Shown: positions 1 through 9,085 of the stretch, piece by piece
How the letters are laid out: each line of letters starts with the position of its first letter
How positions within the stretch are numbered: position 1 is the stretch's first letter
Assembly (NCBI GenBank): GCA_945881835.1
Contig: CAMCVP010000017.1
Location: forward strand, 1 to 42,879
Origin: Chryseobacterium gleum
GTDB lineage: Bacteria > Bacteroidota > Bacteroidia > Flavobacteriales_D > Sanyastnellaceae
Direction: 5' to 3'
Length of the DNA: 42,879 nt
The notes under the pieces: model-generated
Told to the model about the DNA's origin: nothing
The model's database searches: none
The model's input: the letters and a program-made list of their open reading frames with translations, nothing else
Made by a program: the position numbers and the translations under genes

Positions 1-890
1 AAACGAAGTTGTTATTGATTTTATCAGCGTTTGCGATGACAGGAGTTGTTGCGCAAACGGAAAGTAAGAATGAGTTCACTGTTGTCTTGCTCAATGATAC
101 GACAATCAAAGGAAATCAAGACGATGACACCTTACACATGCGAATTGGCGATATGAAGATTGATATTTATCCAGATTCAACTTCCAAGCTTGCAGCATCA
201 CATAGGAAGAGCAAGTCTTTGCCTTTGAATGAATTTGCTTGGTATGGTTTCAACGGAATGCGCTTTGGCTTTTTAACATTTATGGATGCCAATCAAAATT
301 CGTATGAGCCCGAGTGGTTGCAAAATCAGGGTAAAAGTAACTCCAGTGGTTACATAGGATTTGGTGTCATTAATACGTCTTTTGAACTAATCGAAGATAG
401 ATTTCGTTTAGGTACAGGATTAGGACTTACTTGGGAAACAATTGCAATAAATCGAAATTTAAGATTAGCCGAGGCAGACACATTTGGATTTCAAACAGGG
501 AGTTTTCCCGTTAGCGATGTCGCGACATTAAATTCAACTTATATCACAGTGCCATTGGTTTTTCAATACAACGCGAAAGTAACTGAGCAAGACCGAGAAG
601 ATCTTTGGATGAACGAAGAGCGCAATATTTTCCACATGTCATTCGGAATAATTGGCGGCTACCTCATTAACTCGAGCGCCCTGTACAAGTGGAAGGAAAA
701 CGGTGACAAGCGCAAGCAGCGAGTGGCTGGCGATTTCGGCGTAAATGAGTATATGTTGAATTTTTATACAGAGGTTGGCTTTACTAGCAGCTTGTCATTT
801 TTCTGGGAGTCTGCATTGCTGCCAAAATTTTCAAGCGGAGATGGTCCGGAAATTTCTTCAAATGCCTTCGGGCTGAAGTTGAACTTCTAG
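1..890 (+). CDS. Outer-membrane beta-barrel protein, 5' end cut by window
   Basis: The reading frame is open from base 3 and begins with a hydrophobic signal-peptide core (LLLILSAFAMTGVVA, then Q), so the start codon almost certainly lies a few bases outside the window; the first bases fit the tail of an ATG-AAA-ACG-AAG start. After the signal the protein has alternating aromatic and polar strands and ends in KLNF, a terminal phenylalanine typical of outer-membrane barrels. The layout resembles the PorT/outer-membrane beta-barrel group common in Bacteroidota. It probably sits in the outer membrane; no substrate can be inferred. It is convergent with the next minus-strand gene. Confidence 0.7.
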   Translation, partial: TKLLLILSAFAMTGVVAQTESKNEFTVVLLNDTTIKGNQDDDTLHMRIGDMKIDIYPDSTSKLAASHRKSKSLPLNEFAWYGFNGMRFGFLTFMDANQNSYEPEWLQNQGKSNSSGYIGFGVINTSFELIEDRFRLGTGLGLTWETIAINRNLRLAEADTFGFQTGSFPVSDVATLNSTYITVPLVFQYNAKVTEQDREDLWMNEERNIFHMSFGIIGGYLINSSALYKWKENGDKRKQRVAGDFGVNEYMLNFYTEVGFTSSLSFFWESALLPKFSSGDGPEISSNAFGLKLNF

Positions 891-926
891 CAAGTGGTTT
901 TGGTTAAGTAGAGGTATACAACGAAG

Positions 927-952
927 AAAGCTCGCAACGGCTGGCTTTTTTT
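927..952 (+). terminator. Weak candidate terminator between convergent genes
   Basis: A short stem AAAGC (927-931) pairs with GCTTT (944-948) and runs into a T tract (946-952). The stem is only five base pairs, so this is a weak call; it lies where transcripts from both sides converge. Confidence 0.25.
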
Positions 953-1604
953 ATTTGAATAATTCTGGAGTAAATTCTTCTGTCGGAAAAGCGAATTCTA
1001 TATACTTCTGGTATTTCGATTCGTTCACCAAAACAGGATGCAAATGCAATTTGCGTTGCTCAACAACAGGGAATGAATACGTGTCTTTCGAATCATAAGG
1101 ATTCTCAAAAGTGAATAGTAACAAACCTCTTTCCTTGTTCACTCGTTTGACCGTTAAATAATATTCAAGCGATTTCTCTATGTCTTCATAATTGAATTGA
1201 AGAATGCGGAATTGAATTTCATTTTCATCTTCGTGCTCAATAGCCGCAATGGGCGAGCCTTCCGGACCATCATAATACAAGTGTACAAATGCAGAGTCGT
1301 TGAATACCCAAGCTGATTCAAAAATGCCATCGCACGGATCGTAATAAACAAGTTTACCCTGAAATACTTCTAAAGGTAAATATGTTTCTTTCAAGTCGAA
1401 TTTAAAATTCCGAAAGAAAGGAACGGGAGGATAGTAAATGCTGTCTGAAGAAGTCCAAACCGGAGGTTTCTGAAATTTTCCTGGAGGCAACAAGTAAATC
1501 GCATGTCCATTTTCCCAGTTTTGAATGAAGAGGGTATCTGACTGAGCTTTCATGGAGAATGAAAAACCCAACAAGAAAAAAGGAATAGCTATCATTTTAT
1601 TCAT
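951..1604 (-). CDS. Secreted protein of unknown function
   Basis: A 217-residue protein with a clear N-terminal signal peptide (MNKMIAIPFFLLGFSFSMKAQS; start at residue 1 or 4). The mature part is acidic and aromatic, with many short beta-like stretches and no motif I recognise. Its start overlaps the end of the upstream minus-strand gene by eight bases, so the two are very likely translated together. Probably periplasmic or surface exposed. I cannot assign a function; the overlap with an outer-membrane-like neighbour suggests an envelope role, which is inference only. Confidence 0.65.
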   Translation of the reverse strand: MNKMIAIPFFLLGFSFSMKAQSDTLFIQNWENGHAIYLLPPGKFQKPPVWTSSDSIYYPPVPFFRNFKFDLKETYLPLEVFQGKLVYYDPCDGIFESAWVFNDSAFVHLYYDGPEGSPIAAIEHEDENEIQFRILQFNYEDIEKSLEYYLTVKRVNKERGLLLFTFENPYDSKDTYSFPVVEQRKLHLHPVLVNESKYQKYIEFAFPTEEFTPELFK

Positions 1605-2232
1605 AATAAAAATCTTGAAGTTTCATTCCCGCATCGACTTGTCTCGAGGCTATTCCAAAAGATACACCTAAGCGAACACCGTATTGCTCATTGATGGCAG
1701 ACTGGTTGTAGCGATAGTAAAGTCCTACCATGGGAGTAATGTAAGAGGGGATGTGCGATTTCAACTTGTAATGAATGCGAGCAACAGCGCTGCAACTCAT
1801 GCCAATATATTCCTGAGTGAAATCTCCCGCTGAAAAATAATCCATGCCGAGCGGATTCACTGAAAGGTGCATCGCTTGTCCGTCTTGCCCCAGATACATT
1901 CCAACACCTTCGGGAATGGCTAGGCAGATGAGTCCTAACGTTGCAATTCCAGGGTAGTCGCCATTTAAGGCTAAAAGATATGTTCCTAGAAGAGTGGATA
2001 CGGACGAATGAAATACGAAACTTTTGTCTTTGCTTAATCCAAGTTTGAAGCTATAGTTGAGGGTATAACGATCTCCGAAGGGAGCATAGAAATCGGTTCC
2101 TATGGAATAGACAATTGATTTGTTATAGGTCAAATTTTCAAAAGTAATTCCACCGTATAAATCATTTTGAGAATGTCCTTCTCTCGAAGTGAAAAATAAA
2201 GTGAAAAGGAATAAAATTCCGAGAAGTCTCAT
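1597..2232 (-). CDS. Secreted or outer-membrane protein of unknown function
   Basis: A 211-residue protein starting with a signal peptide (MRLLGILFLFTLFFTSREGHSQ). The rest is glycine-, tyrosine- and serine-rich with amphipathic strands (for example TLNYSFKLGLSKDKSFVF and YGVRLGVSFGIASRQ) and a central hydrophobic stretch, which suggests a small outer-membrane barrel, although the last residues (DFYYE) are not a classic barrel terminus. It is the first gene of a two-gene minus-strand unit with the overlapping secreted protein downstream and is divergent from the FKBP pair. Function unknown. Confidence 0.65.
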   Translation of the reverse strand: MRLLGILFLFTLFFTSREGHSQNDLYGGITFENLTYNKSIVYSIGTDFYAPFGDRYTLNYSFKLGLSKDKSFVFHSSVSTLLGTYLLALNGDYPGIATLGLICLAIPEGVGMYLGQDGQAMHLSVNPLGMDYFSAGDFTQEYIGMSCSAVARIHYKLKSHIPSYITPMVGLYYRYNQSAINEQYGVRLGVSFGIASRQVDAGMKLQDFYYE

Positions 2233-2294
2233 TTTTCAAAAATAAGCCGAATGAATTGATAATCTGATTAACTTGCATACCAAAATAAATTTCA

Positions 2295-3017
2295 ATGAAA
2301 CGTAAACATTTTGTACTTCTTGGAGCGAGCTTATTGGTGCTGAGTTCTAATGCAATGGATCAAGGAGAGAAAAAGAAAAAACCGAAAGACGAGCAAAAGC
2401 AATCTTCTGTAGTTCTTATGAACGAAAGCGACAGTTTGTCTTATGCAATCGGAATTAGCATTGCTAACAATATTGCATCTAGCGGTATTGGAGGATTGAA
2501 CGAGCATATCATGGGACAAGCCATTTTGGATCATGCAAATAAGGCGAACATTCTACCTAACGAAATGGTAGATCCATATATCCAAGGAATTTTAGCGAGA
2601 AGAGAATCAGAAAAAGCAACACAAATAATGGAAAAAGAAACGACGTTTTTAAAGGAAAATGGCGCAAAGCCAGGAGTAATGACAACCGCTTCAGGTCTTC
2701 AATACAAGGTTATTCGTGAAGGAAATGGCTTGTCACCAGATGACAACGATACCATCGTCGTTCACTACAAAGGTTCATTGGTAGATGGAAAGGTATTCGA
2801 TAGCTCTTATGAGAGAAATGAGCCGATTACCATTACAGCTGGACAAGTTATTCAAGGGTGGGGAGAAGGTTTGAAGTTGATGAAAGCGGGTGGACAGTAC
2901 GAATTGTATATCCCACAAAACTTGGCGTACGGTGAGCAAGGTGCAGGTGGAGTTATTCCTCCGTTTGCAACGTTGATTTTTGAAATGGAGGTCATTGAAA
3001 TTAAACCAGCGAACTAA
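2295..3017 (+). CDS. FKBP-type peptidyl-prolyl cis-trans isomerase (FkpA/Mip-like), copy 1
   Basis: Catalyses cis-trans isomerisation of proline peptide bonds, most likely as a periplasmic folding helper. A signal peptide (residues 1 to about 20) is followed by a lysine-rich linker, a helical dimerisation segment beginning at SDSLSYAIGISIANNI, and a C-terminal FKBP domain with VHYKGSLVDGKVFDSS, VIQGWGEGL, YIPQNLAYGEQGAGG and VIPPFATLIFEMEVIEI. These are the classic FKBP pocket elements, including the Trp at the pocket floor. Length (240) fits FkpA/Mip proteins. The second copy begins six bases after its stop, so the pair is probably one transcript arising from duplication. Confidence 0.92.
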   Translation: MKRKHFVLLGASLLVLSSNAMDQGEKKKKPKDEQKQSSVVLMNESDSLSYAIGISIANNIASSGIGGLNEHIMGQAILDHANKANILPNEMVDPYIQGILARRESEKATQIMEKETTFLKENGAKPGVMTTASGLQYKVIREGNGLSPDDNDTIVVHYKGSLVDGKVFDSSYERNEPITITAGQVIQGWGEGLKLMKAGGQYELYIPQNLAYGEQGAGGVIPPFATLIFEMEVIEIKPAN

Positions 3018-3022
3018 GAATT

Positions 3023-3712
3023 ATGAAACGTTTTGTACTTGCACTTCTGCTTGTTGCAATCTGCACTGCTTCCTTCGCTCAGAAGAAAAAAGGAAAATCA
3101 GACTCAAAGGCATTAGTCACTCATGAAGACAGTTTGGCTTATGCATTCGGACTTTCAGTAATGGAAAACGCTAAGAATGCAGGATTTGAGAATCTTTCCG
3201 ATGAGTTAATTATGCAGGCCATTCTTGATAGTAAGACAGGTAATGTCAAATTGGATAAGGACAAGGCAACAGGAATCATAAATTCAGAAGTTCGCAAGAA
3301 TTCTCAAAAGAAAGGTGAGATGAATAAGAAACGTGGAGAGGTCTATCTTGTTGAGAATGCTAAGAAGTCAGGAGTGAAAACAACTTCTACCGGTTTGCAA
3401 TACAAATCGAATGTTGAAGGAACGGGTATTGCTCCAGATAAAAACGATAAAGTAACGGTTCATTATCATGGAACAACCATTGATGGGGTAGTCTTTGACA
3501 GTTCGGTTGATCGCGGGAAGCCTGCAACATTCGGATTGAATCAGGTTATTCCTGGTTGGACAGAAGGATTGCAATTGATGACTGAAGGTTCCAAGTATAC
3601 GTTTTACATTCCTCAAGGATTGGCATACGGCTCGAGAGCACAAGGAAAGATTGAAGCGTTTTCAACTTTGATTTTTGAAGTTGAATTAATTAAAGTGGAA
3701 AAGATAGATTGA
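3023..3712 (+). CDS. FKBP-type peptidyl-prolyl cis-trans isomerase (FkpA/Mip-like), copy 2
   Basis: A 229-residue paralogue of the gene just upstream, with the same order: signal peptide (MKRFVLALLLVAICTASFAQ), lysine-rich linker, helical segment (EDSLAYAFGLSVMENAKNAG) and FKBP domain (VHYHGTTIDGVVFDSS, VIPGWTEGLQLM, YIPQGLAYGSRAQG). The loop that reads GVIPPF in copy 1 reads KIEAF here, so the loop beside the active site differs between the copies and may give different client preference; that is inference. It ends the two-gene unit before a strong terminator. Likely periplasmic. Confidence 0.92.
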   Translation: MKRFVLALLLVAICTASFAQKKKGKSDSKALVTHEDSLAYAFGLSVMENAKNAGFENLSDELIMQAILDSKTGNVKLDKDKATGIINSEVRKNSQKKGEMNKKRGEVYLVENAKKSGVKTTSTGLQYKSNVEGTGIAPDKNDKVTVHYHGTTIDGVVFDSSVDRGKPATFGLNQVIPGWTEGLQLMTEGSKYTFYIPQGLAYGSRAQGKIEAFSTLIFEVELIKVEKID

Positions 3713-3733
3713 CCTATCGAAAACTCAAGTTTT

Positions 3734-3763
3734 AAAACAGCGTTTCGGCGCTGTTTTTTTTTT
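3734..3763 (+). terminator. Rho-independent terminator after the FKBP pair
   Basis: A perfect nine-base stem AAAACAGCG (3734-3742) pairs with CGCTGTTTT (3749-3757) around the loop TTTCGG and runs directly into ten T residues. It lies 22 bases after the stop codon of FKBP copy 2. Confidence 0.92.
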
Positions 3764-3834
3764 GGTGAAAGCAAACTCCCTTAATGAATAAATATTAACT
3801 TGCAGGACCTAAGAATGATAGCTGGAGCAACTTA

Positions 3835-6800
3835 TTGTACTCTATTGCTGTCTTCAACTTGACCAACAAAACCAAAGCCTTGAATAGATTCTTTGTTTTT
3901 TTAATGTTTGTTTGTTTTTTACAACAAACTTCAAATGGGCAAGCTGATTGCGCAGGTTCAGCTCCTTTCTGCACGAGCACTGGTGTAACATTTCCAGCTG
4001 AAACATTAAATGGCGATGCTCCTTTTGGCCCCGATTACGATTGTTTATTTACAACTCCCAATCCTGCGTGGTATTATTTGAATATTTCTCAATCTGGAGA
4101 TATTAATATCACTCTTACGAACACGAACTTAGTAGATGTTGATTTTATTCTTTGGGGTCCTTTTGCGAGTCAAAGTGCAATGTGCACGTCTATTTTCAAT
4201 GGTACTGCTGGAATTGAAGATTGCAGTTATTTGACAGACGCTACTGAATATGTAGACATTACAGGTGCTATTGCGGGACAATGGTACATGTTTTTAATCA
4301 CGAATTTTTCCGATGTGCCCACTGAAATTATTGCAACACAAACAGGCGGCACGGGAGCTACAAACTGCGCCATTCTCTGCACGTTCAATGGAATCACGGC
4401 TAATCCAACGGCTTGTAATCAAGCAACTCAACAATATAACGTGAGCGGAACAATCTCTGTAACAGACCCGCCAAGTTCAGGTACACTCACGATTACCAAT
4501 TCATGCGGGGGAGCGCCGATTGTTTTGAATCCGCCTTTCGCGTCAAACATTCCATATTCATTTTCAAATCTATCTGCCAACGGATCTTTGTGCACTGTAA
4601 ATGCTGTATTTTCTTCGGATCAAACGTGCACAGGAGCGACGAACTATTTCGCGCCAGCGCCTTGTGTTCCTGCTCTGTGCAATATGGACTTTCTTCAAGC
4701 AGATATTGGAGCTTGTGATTTTGCAAACAACGCGTATGACATAAGCGGTTATGTTGAATTTTCAAATGCTCCGGCAACAGGACAGTTAATAATTGAAACA
4801 TGCGGCGGACAGCAAGTCACATTTAATGCTCCTTTTGTATCTCCAATTAACTATTCGATTTTAGATATTCCCTCCGATGGATTGGCTTGCGATGTTACCG
4901 TGTATTTCAGCGCAGCTCCTGCATGCACAAATTCTGTCGCATATGTCGCTCCAGATCCGTGTGTTTGCGCGGTAAGCGCAGGTACGTTTAATGCAATAAC
5001 AACGGGCAGCTCAAATAACTCACAATACTTATGTTATAGCGATCAATTCGATATAGTATCAAACAATGATTATTTGTTTTCTGCGAATATTTTCGACGAT
5101 GACACGCTTTATAATCCTGCTATTTGGTATTTGGTTTATGCTTGTCCGCCTACTGTTGGACAAGGCGGTTCAGTTGAAACAGACCCTTGCTTAGTTGGAA
5201 CTCTTTCAACACAAGATATCTCAGATTTAAACGACGGAAGTTTTATCGCTCAGTTTCCAGCTGGAACCTTCACGAACAATACGGTTTACTTTACCCCAAT
5301 CACAATGTACGATGTGACTACGGGAACTTATTCATTTACCAATTATGAAGGGATGTGTTATGACCTAGGTCCGACGTATACATACACCTACTTGCCCGAA
5401 ATCATTGAAGGAACTTCAACGCAAGATTGCGCTGGACAGACACTCACCGTTAGTTTTTCAGGTGGGGCGCCCGAGCTTTTAGGTACTTCTTTTATCGCAA
5501 CGAACTTATCTCCTGCAAACGCATTCTTTGTAGACGATACTTCTCCTAATAACGGAACTATTGTAGTTGGTGGATTACTCGACGGAGATATTGTAACTTA
5601 TACAATTGAAGACCAATACGGTTGTCCATACGTATACACATCAGCACCTTTTGCAGGTCCTGCTATTCCAACAATTACCAATCAGAATCCATTGTGCGTT
5701 GCGGATGCACCTGTTCAATTAACCGCAACTCCGGCCGGAGGAACATGGTCAGGTGTGGGTGTTTCTGCAACAGGATTGTTCAACCCGACAACAGCAGGTG
5801 TTGGACCTGAAGTTGTTTCGTATACACCCGCGGGATGCTCACTTACAGGCAATCTGACAATAACGGTTTACGGACCGTTGGATGCCACAATTGTGAATCC
5901 AGGTTCCTTGTGTATAGATGCTAATCCGATTACTTTAACTGCGGCTAGTCCTGGTGGAACCTGGAGCGGTTTAGGAATAACCAATCCGGCAACCGGTGCA
6001 TTTAATCCGAGTGTTGCAGGAGCAACAACAACAACAATTACCTATACCATTCCAGGAAACTGCGGAGATACAGATACACAAACCATAACGGTGAATCCAT
6101 TGCCTGTTGTCTCTTTCACAGCCGATGTAACTTCTGGTTGCGCACCATTGAGCGTAACGCTAACGAATACAAGCGTTCCTGTGGGAAACGGATGCACTTG
6201 GTGGTTAGATGGCGTTCCAAGTGGAAACAATTGCGCTTCGTTGAATTACACGTTCAATACACAAGGGTGTTACGATATCATGCTTTCAACGACAGATGGA
6301 AACGGTTGCAGCAGCAATGCTTCAATCACAGATTACATCTGTGTTTCACAGCAGCCTGTGTCTACGTTTAGTTGGTCGCCCATTTCTCCGAATGTTGGAA
6401 ATACGACTGTTCAGTTTATCAATTACTCGCTAGGTGCCGTGAGTTACGACTGGACGATTATGGATATGTATTACCTCAACGCTTCAGATCCTGTGTTCAC
6501 ATTCCCGAATGAAGCACCTGGAGAATACAGTGTTTGCTTGTTAGTAAGCAACGCCGACGGTTGCACCGATTTAAGTTGCGGAACAGTTGTGGTAAATGAT
6601 CAGTTCAATATTTTCGTTCCGAACTGTTTCACTCCGAATACAGATGGAAGAAATGAATTGTTCAAACCATCGATTCGCGGTGAATCATTGATTCAAACGT
6701 ATGAATTCAAAATATTCAATCGTTGGGGCGATGTGCTTTTTGAAACGAATGACATAAACGAAGGATGGTACGGTGAAGTAGACGGCGGCGAGTATTACGC

Positions 6801-6894
6801 AATAGACGGATTGTACTCTTGGCTAATTAAGATTCTACCGAAAAACGGACAAGAGCCTTTCGAGCAAACCGGTCACGTGACTATTATTCGTTAA
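3835..6894 (+). CDS. Large secreted protein with PKD-like repeats and type IX (type B, gliding-associated) sorting domain
   Basis: A 1,019-residue extracellular protein. The N-terminus carries a signal-like hydrophobic run (NRFFVFLMFVCFLQQTSNGQA). No ATG precedes it in frame: the open frame begins at 3799, so the start is a TTG at 3835 (or TTG 3880); the exact start is uncertain. The body is cysteine- and threonine-rich with beta repeats (GGTWSGVGV and GGTWSGLGI modules near residues 640 and 715), then a PKD-like segment (FTADVTSGCAPLSVTLTNTS). The C-terminus (FVPNCFTPNTDGRNELFKP ... FKIFNRWGDVLFE ... TGHVTIIR) matches the gliding motility-associated C-terminal domain, a type IX secretion signal. 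Paralogous to the protein at 10247. Probably a surface adhesin or anchored protein. Confidence 0.88.
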   Translation: MYSIAVFNLTNKTKALNRFFVFLMFVCFLQQTSNGQADCAGSAPFCTSTGVTFPAETLNGDAPFGPDYDCLFTTPNPAWYYLNISQSGDINITLTNTNLVDVDFILWGPFASQSAMCTSIFNGTAGIEDCSYLTDATEYVDITGAIAGQWYMFLITNFSDVPTEIIATQTGGTGATNCAILCTFNGITANPTACNQATQQYNVSGTISVTDPPSSGTLTITNSCGGAPIVLNPPFASNIPYSFSNLSANGSLCTVNAVFSSDQTCTGATNYFAPAPCVPALCNMDFLQADIGACDFANNAYDISGYVEFSNAPATGQLIIETCGGQQVTFNAPFVSPINYSILDIPSDGLACDVTVYFSAAPACTNSVAYVAPDPCVCAVSAGTFNAITTGSSNNSQYLCYSDQFDIVSNNDYLFSANIFDDDTLYNPAIWYLVYACPPTVGQGGSVETDPCLVGTLSTQDISDLNDGSFIAQFPAGTFTNNTVYFTPITMYDVTTGTYSFTNYEGMCYDLGPTYTYTYLPEIIEGTSTQDCAGQTLTVSFSGGAPELLGTSFIATNLSPANAFFVDDTSPNNGTIVVGGLLDGDIVTYTIEDQYGCPYVYTSAPFAGPAIPTITNQNPLCVADAPVQLTATPAGGTWSGVGVSATGLFNPTTAGVGPEVVSYTPAGCSLTGNLTITVYGPLDATIVNPGSLCIDANPITLTAASPGGTWSGLGITNPATGAFNPSVAGATTTTITYTIPGNCGDTDTQTITVNPLPVVSFTADVTSGCAPLSVTLTNTSVPVGNGCTWWLDGVPSGNNCASLNYTFNTQGCYDIMLSTTDGNGCSSNASITDYICVSQQPVSTFSWSPISPNVGNTTVQFINYSLGAVSYDWTIMDMYYLNASDPVFTFPNEAPGEYSVCLLVSNADGCTDLSCGTVVVNDQFNIFVPNCFTPNTDGRNELFKPSIRGESLIQTYEFKIFNRWGDVLFETNDINEGWYGEVDGGEYYAIDGLYSWLIKILPKNGQEPFEQTGHVTIIR

Positions 6895-7908
6895 TTACAA
6901 ATCCTGAAAAAGTGCAAACGCCTTCTTCCAAGGCATAACCGAACAAACAGATTTGTTCTTTCTGGAAATTTGCGCCATAATCTTCCAGTGTTTTCTGAAT
7001 TCATTCAAGGCGAAGAAATAGGAATGCTTGGGATCATAAACGTGTGTGGGCTCGCTGTTCGCACCGTTCAATTCAACAATGGAAAACGACTCTCCGTTTT
7101 CGAGTAACTCCCATGATTCAAATTTCACATCGAATCTGCCGTAATAAAAACCTTCAATTTGGTTTGAAATAGAATCGAATACACGTTCCAATTTTTCGCT
7201 GTTTCGAAAAGTAACGTCGAAGAAAGTCGCGCCCCGCGCATGATTCCCGATGCTTGAGAGTTCTTTCGTTTTTCCTTCTGGAAGAATTTCGTTCAAGTTT
7301 AGTGAACGGTCTTTTTCCAAATGAATTAAATGCAACGCATAGCGTTCGCTTTCTGCTACAAGTTCTTTTATGGAATGAATGCCATCTCCCGTTATTTCAA
7401 TTCCTTTCTTCTCAACGATTCCGGTAATTCTTCCGCGAGACTCTCCGGGTAATCTTGTATAGAAAATTCCAACTTCATTGTTGAAGGGAATCAACGATTG
7501 AATAACCATTTTCTCTTGGCAATTCAAGATGAAATGTTGAAGTTCGTTTTCGGAATGAATAAACTCAACACCACGTCCACGGCATCCTTTGGCGGGTTTC
7601 ACCACAACAGGGAATTCAATGTTGTTTGTTGAAATCCATTTTTGAATGGAAGTGAATTCTGTTTTCGAATTGAAATAAGATGTAGTTGGAAAGGTTCCTT
7701 CCGGAAGAAGATTGTACATGTCTTCTTTGTCCATAAGCCCCATGCCTCCAGTGGGCATGCTTGGATTGGTGCGTGTGAAAAATCCCAATCCACCTGAACG
7801 AAAACTTTCGAAGAAATAATAAGGCCCCATGGGTAAGTAGATGGTCCACATGGGCCAGTACTCCCAATGCGTCAATCGTGTCCAGCGCTGTTTAAGCGTG
7901 AGCGACAT
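6895..7908 (-). CDS. ATP-grasp ligase (D-Ala-D-Ala ligase-like fold)
   Basis: A 337-residue protein with the ATP-grasp order: nucleotide-binding strand and glycine-rich loop FPVVVKPAKGCRGRGVEF (about 99-116), a GDGIHSIKEL element (174-183), and the metal-binding end GRFDVKF ... SIVELNGANSEP (258-287) with the D and E-x-N ligands in place. Such enzymes join a carboxylate, through an acyl phosphate, to an amine or thiol; the substrate cannot be read here. The frame is open from 7959, but ATG at 7908 is preferred because it shortens the overlap with the upstream NRDE gene to 17 bases and starts at the MSLTLKQRW helix. The overlap implies co-translation. Its stop codon directly abuts that of the convergent gliding-type gene. 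Confidence 0.8.
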   Translation of the reverse strand: MSLTLKQRWTRLTHWEYWPMWTIYLPMGPYYFFESFRSGGLGFFTRTNPSMPTGGMGLMDKEDMYNLLPEGTFPTTSYFNSKTEFTSIQKWISTNNIEFPVVVKPAKGCRGRGVEFIHSENELQHFILNCQEKMVIQSLIPFNNEVGIFYTRLPGESRGRITGIVEKKGIEITGDGIHSIKELVAESERYALHLIHLEKDRSLNLNEILPEGKTKELSSIGNHARGATFFDVTFRNSEKLERVFDSISNQIEGFYYGRFDVKFESWELLENGESFSIVELNGANSEPTHVYDPKHSYFFALNEFRKHWKIMAQISRKNKSVCSVMPWKKAFALFQDL

Positions 7909-8608
7909 GTTCAATAATGTGTTGATGTCTTTGGTCGTCCCAGGACTGCCAATGAACATACTTGCTTTGCGTTGAATTCAATTCAACCTGACTAATGCTC
8001 TTGGTTGTTTGGTGCTCACGACTCATGAAAAAATTCAAATCCAAGGAATTAATATTTTGGTTGGAATGAATCTCTAAAAGTTGAGAAGAATCTATAGAGT
8101 CGATTTCAGCAAGTGTTTTGAAAAAGTGATTTCGTTTTTCTTCCTGTTGTTCTTTGGTGTACAAAGTAGGAGAGAAGAATACTTGCGGAGTTGAAAGGTC
8201 TATTGCGAAAAGATGTTTTTGATTTCCATCCCAAACGCATTGAAATGCATGATCAGTATCTAAATAAATGACTTGAAAGGGTTCAATGTTTTCAAGGTTA
8301 TAAAACAGAAATGCCGATTTGAAATTTTCTTCTTGAAAGAGATTCATTAAAATAATTCCTCTGCTTTCTCTATAAGGTGGAGCTGGAATGTGGCTTTCAA
8401 AAGCACCGTTGAGCAATATGGCCGTTCTTCCAAGATTGTCTGTAAGCAACCATGTTCCTTGCGCCTGCGCGTCGCGAGCAATGATTGCTTTGCGTTCGCC
8501 AAGATCAATAATTTCAGGGGGTAGTGAGTTTTTTCGAGAACGCTGTTCGTCGCGATTCGAGGTGATGACAATTCCTTGTGCCGACTTAACTATGCTGAGA
8601 ATACACAT
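7892..8608 (-). CDS. NRDE family protein (TANGO2-like)
   Basis: A 238-residue protein whose N-terminus, MCILSIVKSAQGIVITSNRDEQ, carries the diagnostic NRDE tetrad at residues 18-21 and the invariant Cys2 of the NRDE/TANGO2 family. Also typical is a segment around residues 41-60 with alternating DAQAQGTWLL and RTAILLNGA. The biochemical activity of the family is unsettled; the exposed Cys2 after methionine removal would fit an N-terminal-nucleophile-type fold, but that is inference. It is embedded in a minus-strand operon: it overlaps the end of the DinB-like gene by 19 bases and the ATP-grasp gene by 17. Confidence 0.85.
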   Translation of the reverse strand: MCILSIVKSAQGIVITSNRDEQRSRKNSLPPEIIDLGERKAIIARDAQAQGTWLLTDNLGRTAILLNGAFESHIPAPPYRESRGIILMNLFQEENFKSAFLFYNLENIEPFQVIYLDTDHAFQCVWDGNQKHLFAIDLSTPQVFFSPTLYTKEQQEEKRNHFFKTLAEIDSIDSSQLLEIHSNQNINSLDLNFFMSREHQTTKSISQVELNSTQSKYVHWQSWDDQRHQHIIEHVAHA

Positions 8609-9079
8609 GATTTGCGGTATTCCATGGTTGAAGGTGCGACTCCGAAATGTTCAGACATGGCAACATCTGAGATGTCATTCACTCCAATACGAATAAGTGC
8701 ATTGTGATGAATGCAATGCTCAAGGTTGAACACCAATTCACGAAAGAAGTTTGTTTCAACTTGAACGATTGATTCTCCAAGATTGTATGTGCTTGTTAAA
8801 GATATTCGGAAGATTTATTTCGGAACAAATCAATTTCAAGTGATGTTGAGCAAAGGCGATATCTGTTTCTAAAAGCAAATTGCGCTCACGATTGTCATAT
8901 GAAAATTCCCCGCTGTCATACCCCTTCAACAAACATTGAAACATTTCAATGCTGTGTCTTGTGTGTTGTCCGATTGTTGAATTACTCAACACAGCCAATG
9001 GTTTGCTGAAATCTACAGGATTCAACTGACCGATGACATGAGACAACTCAGTCAGGGTATGTTCAATGGTAGCGAGCAT
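8590..9079 (-). pseudogene. DinB-like protein gene with one frameshift
   Basis: The first frame starts at 9079 (MLATIEHTLTELSHVIGQL, then TIGQHTRHSIEMFQ) and stops early at 8756 after 107 residues. A second frame takes over near 8800-8825 (SLTSTYNLGESIVQVETNFF) and continues through NLEHCIHHNALIRIGV and FGVAPSTMEYR to a TAG at 8590-8592. The helix with paired histidines and the FGVAPST end are typical of bacterial DinB-like/DUF-type four-helix proteins, and the two halves add up to a normal length of about 163 residues. The span is 490 bases, one more than a multiple of three, which fits a single inserted base. It may be a real pseudogene or a sequencing error. It overlaps the NRDE start. Confidence 0.8.
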
Positions 9080-9085
9080 GCGCGC

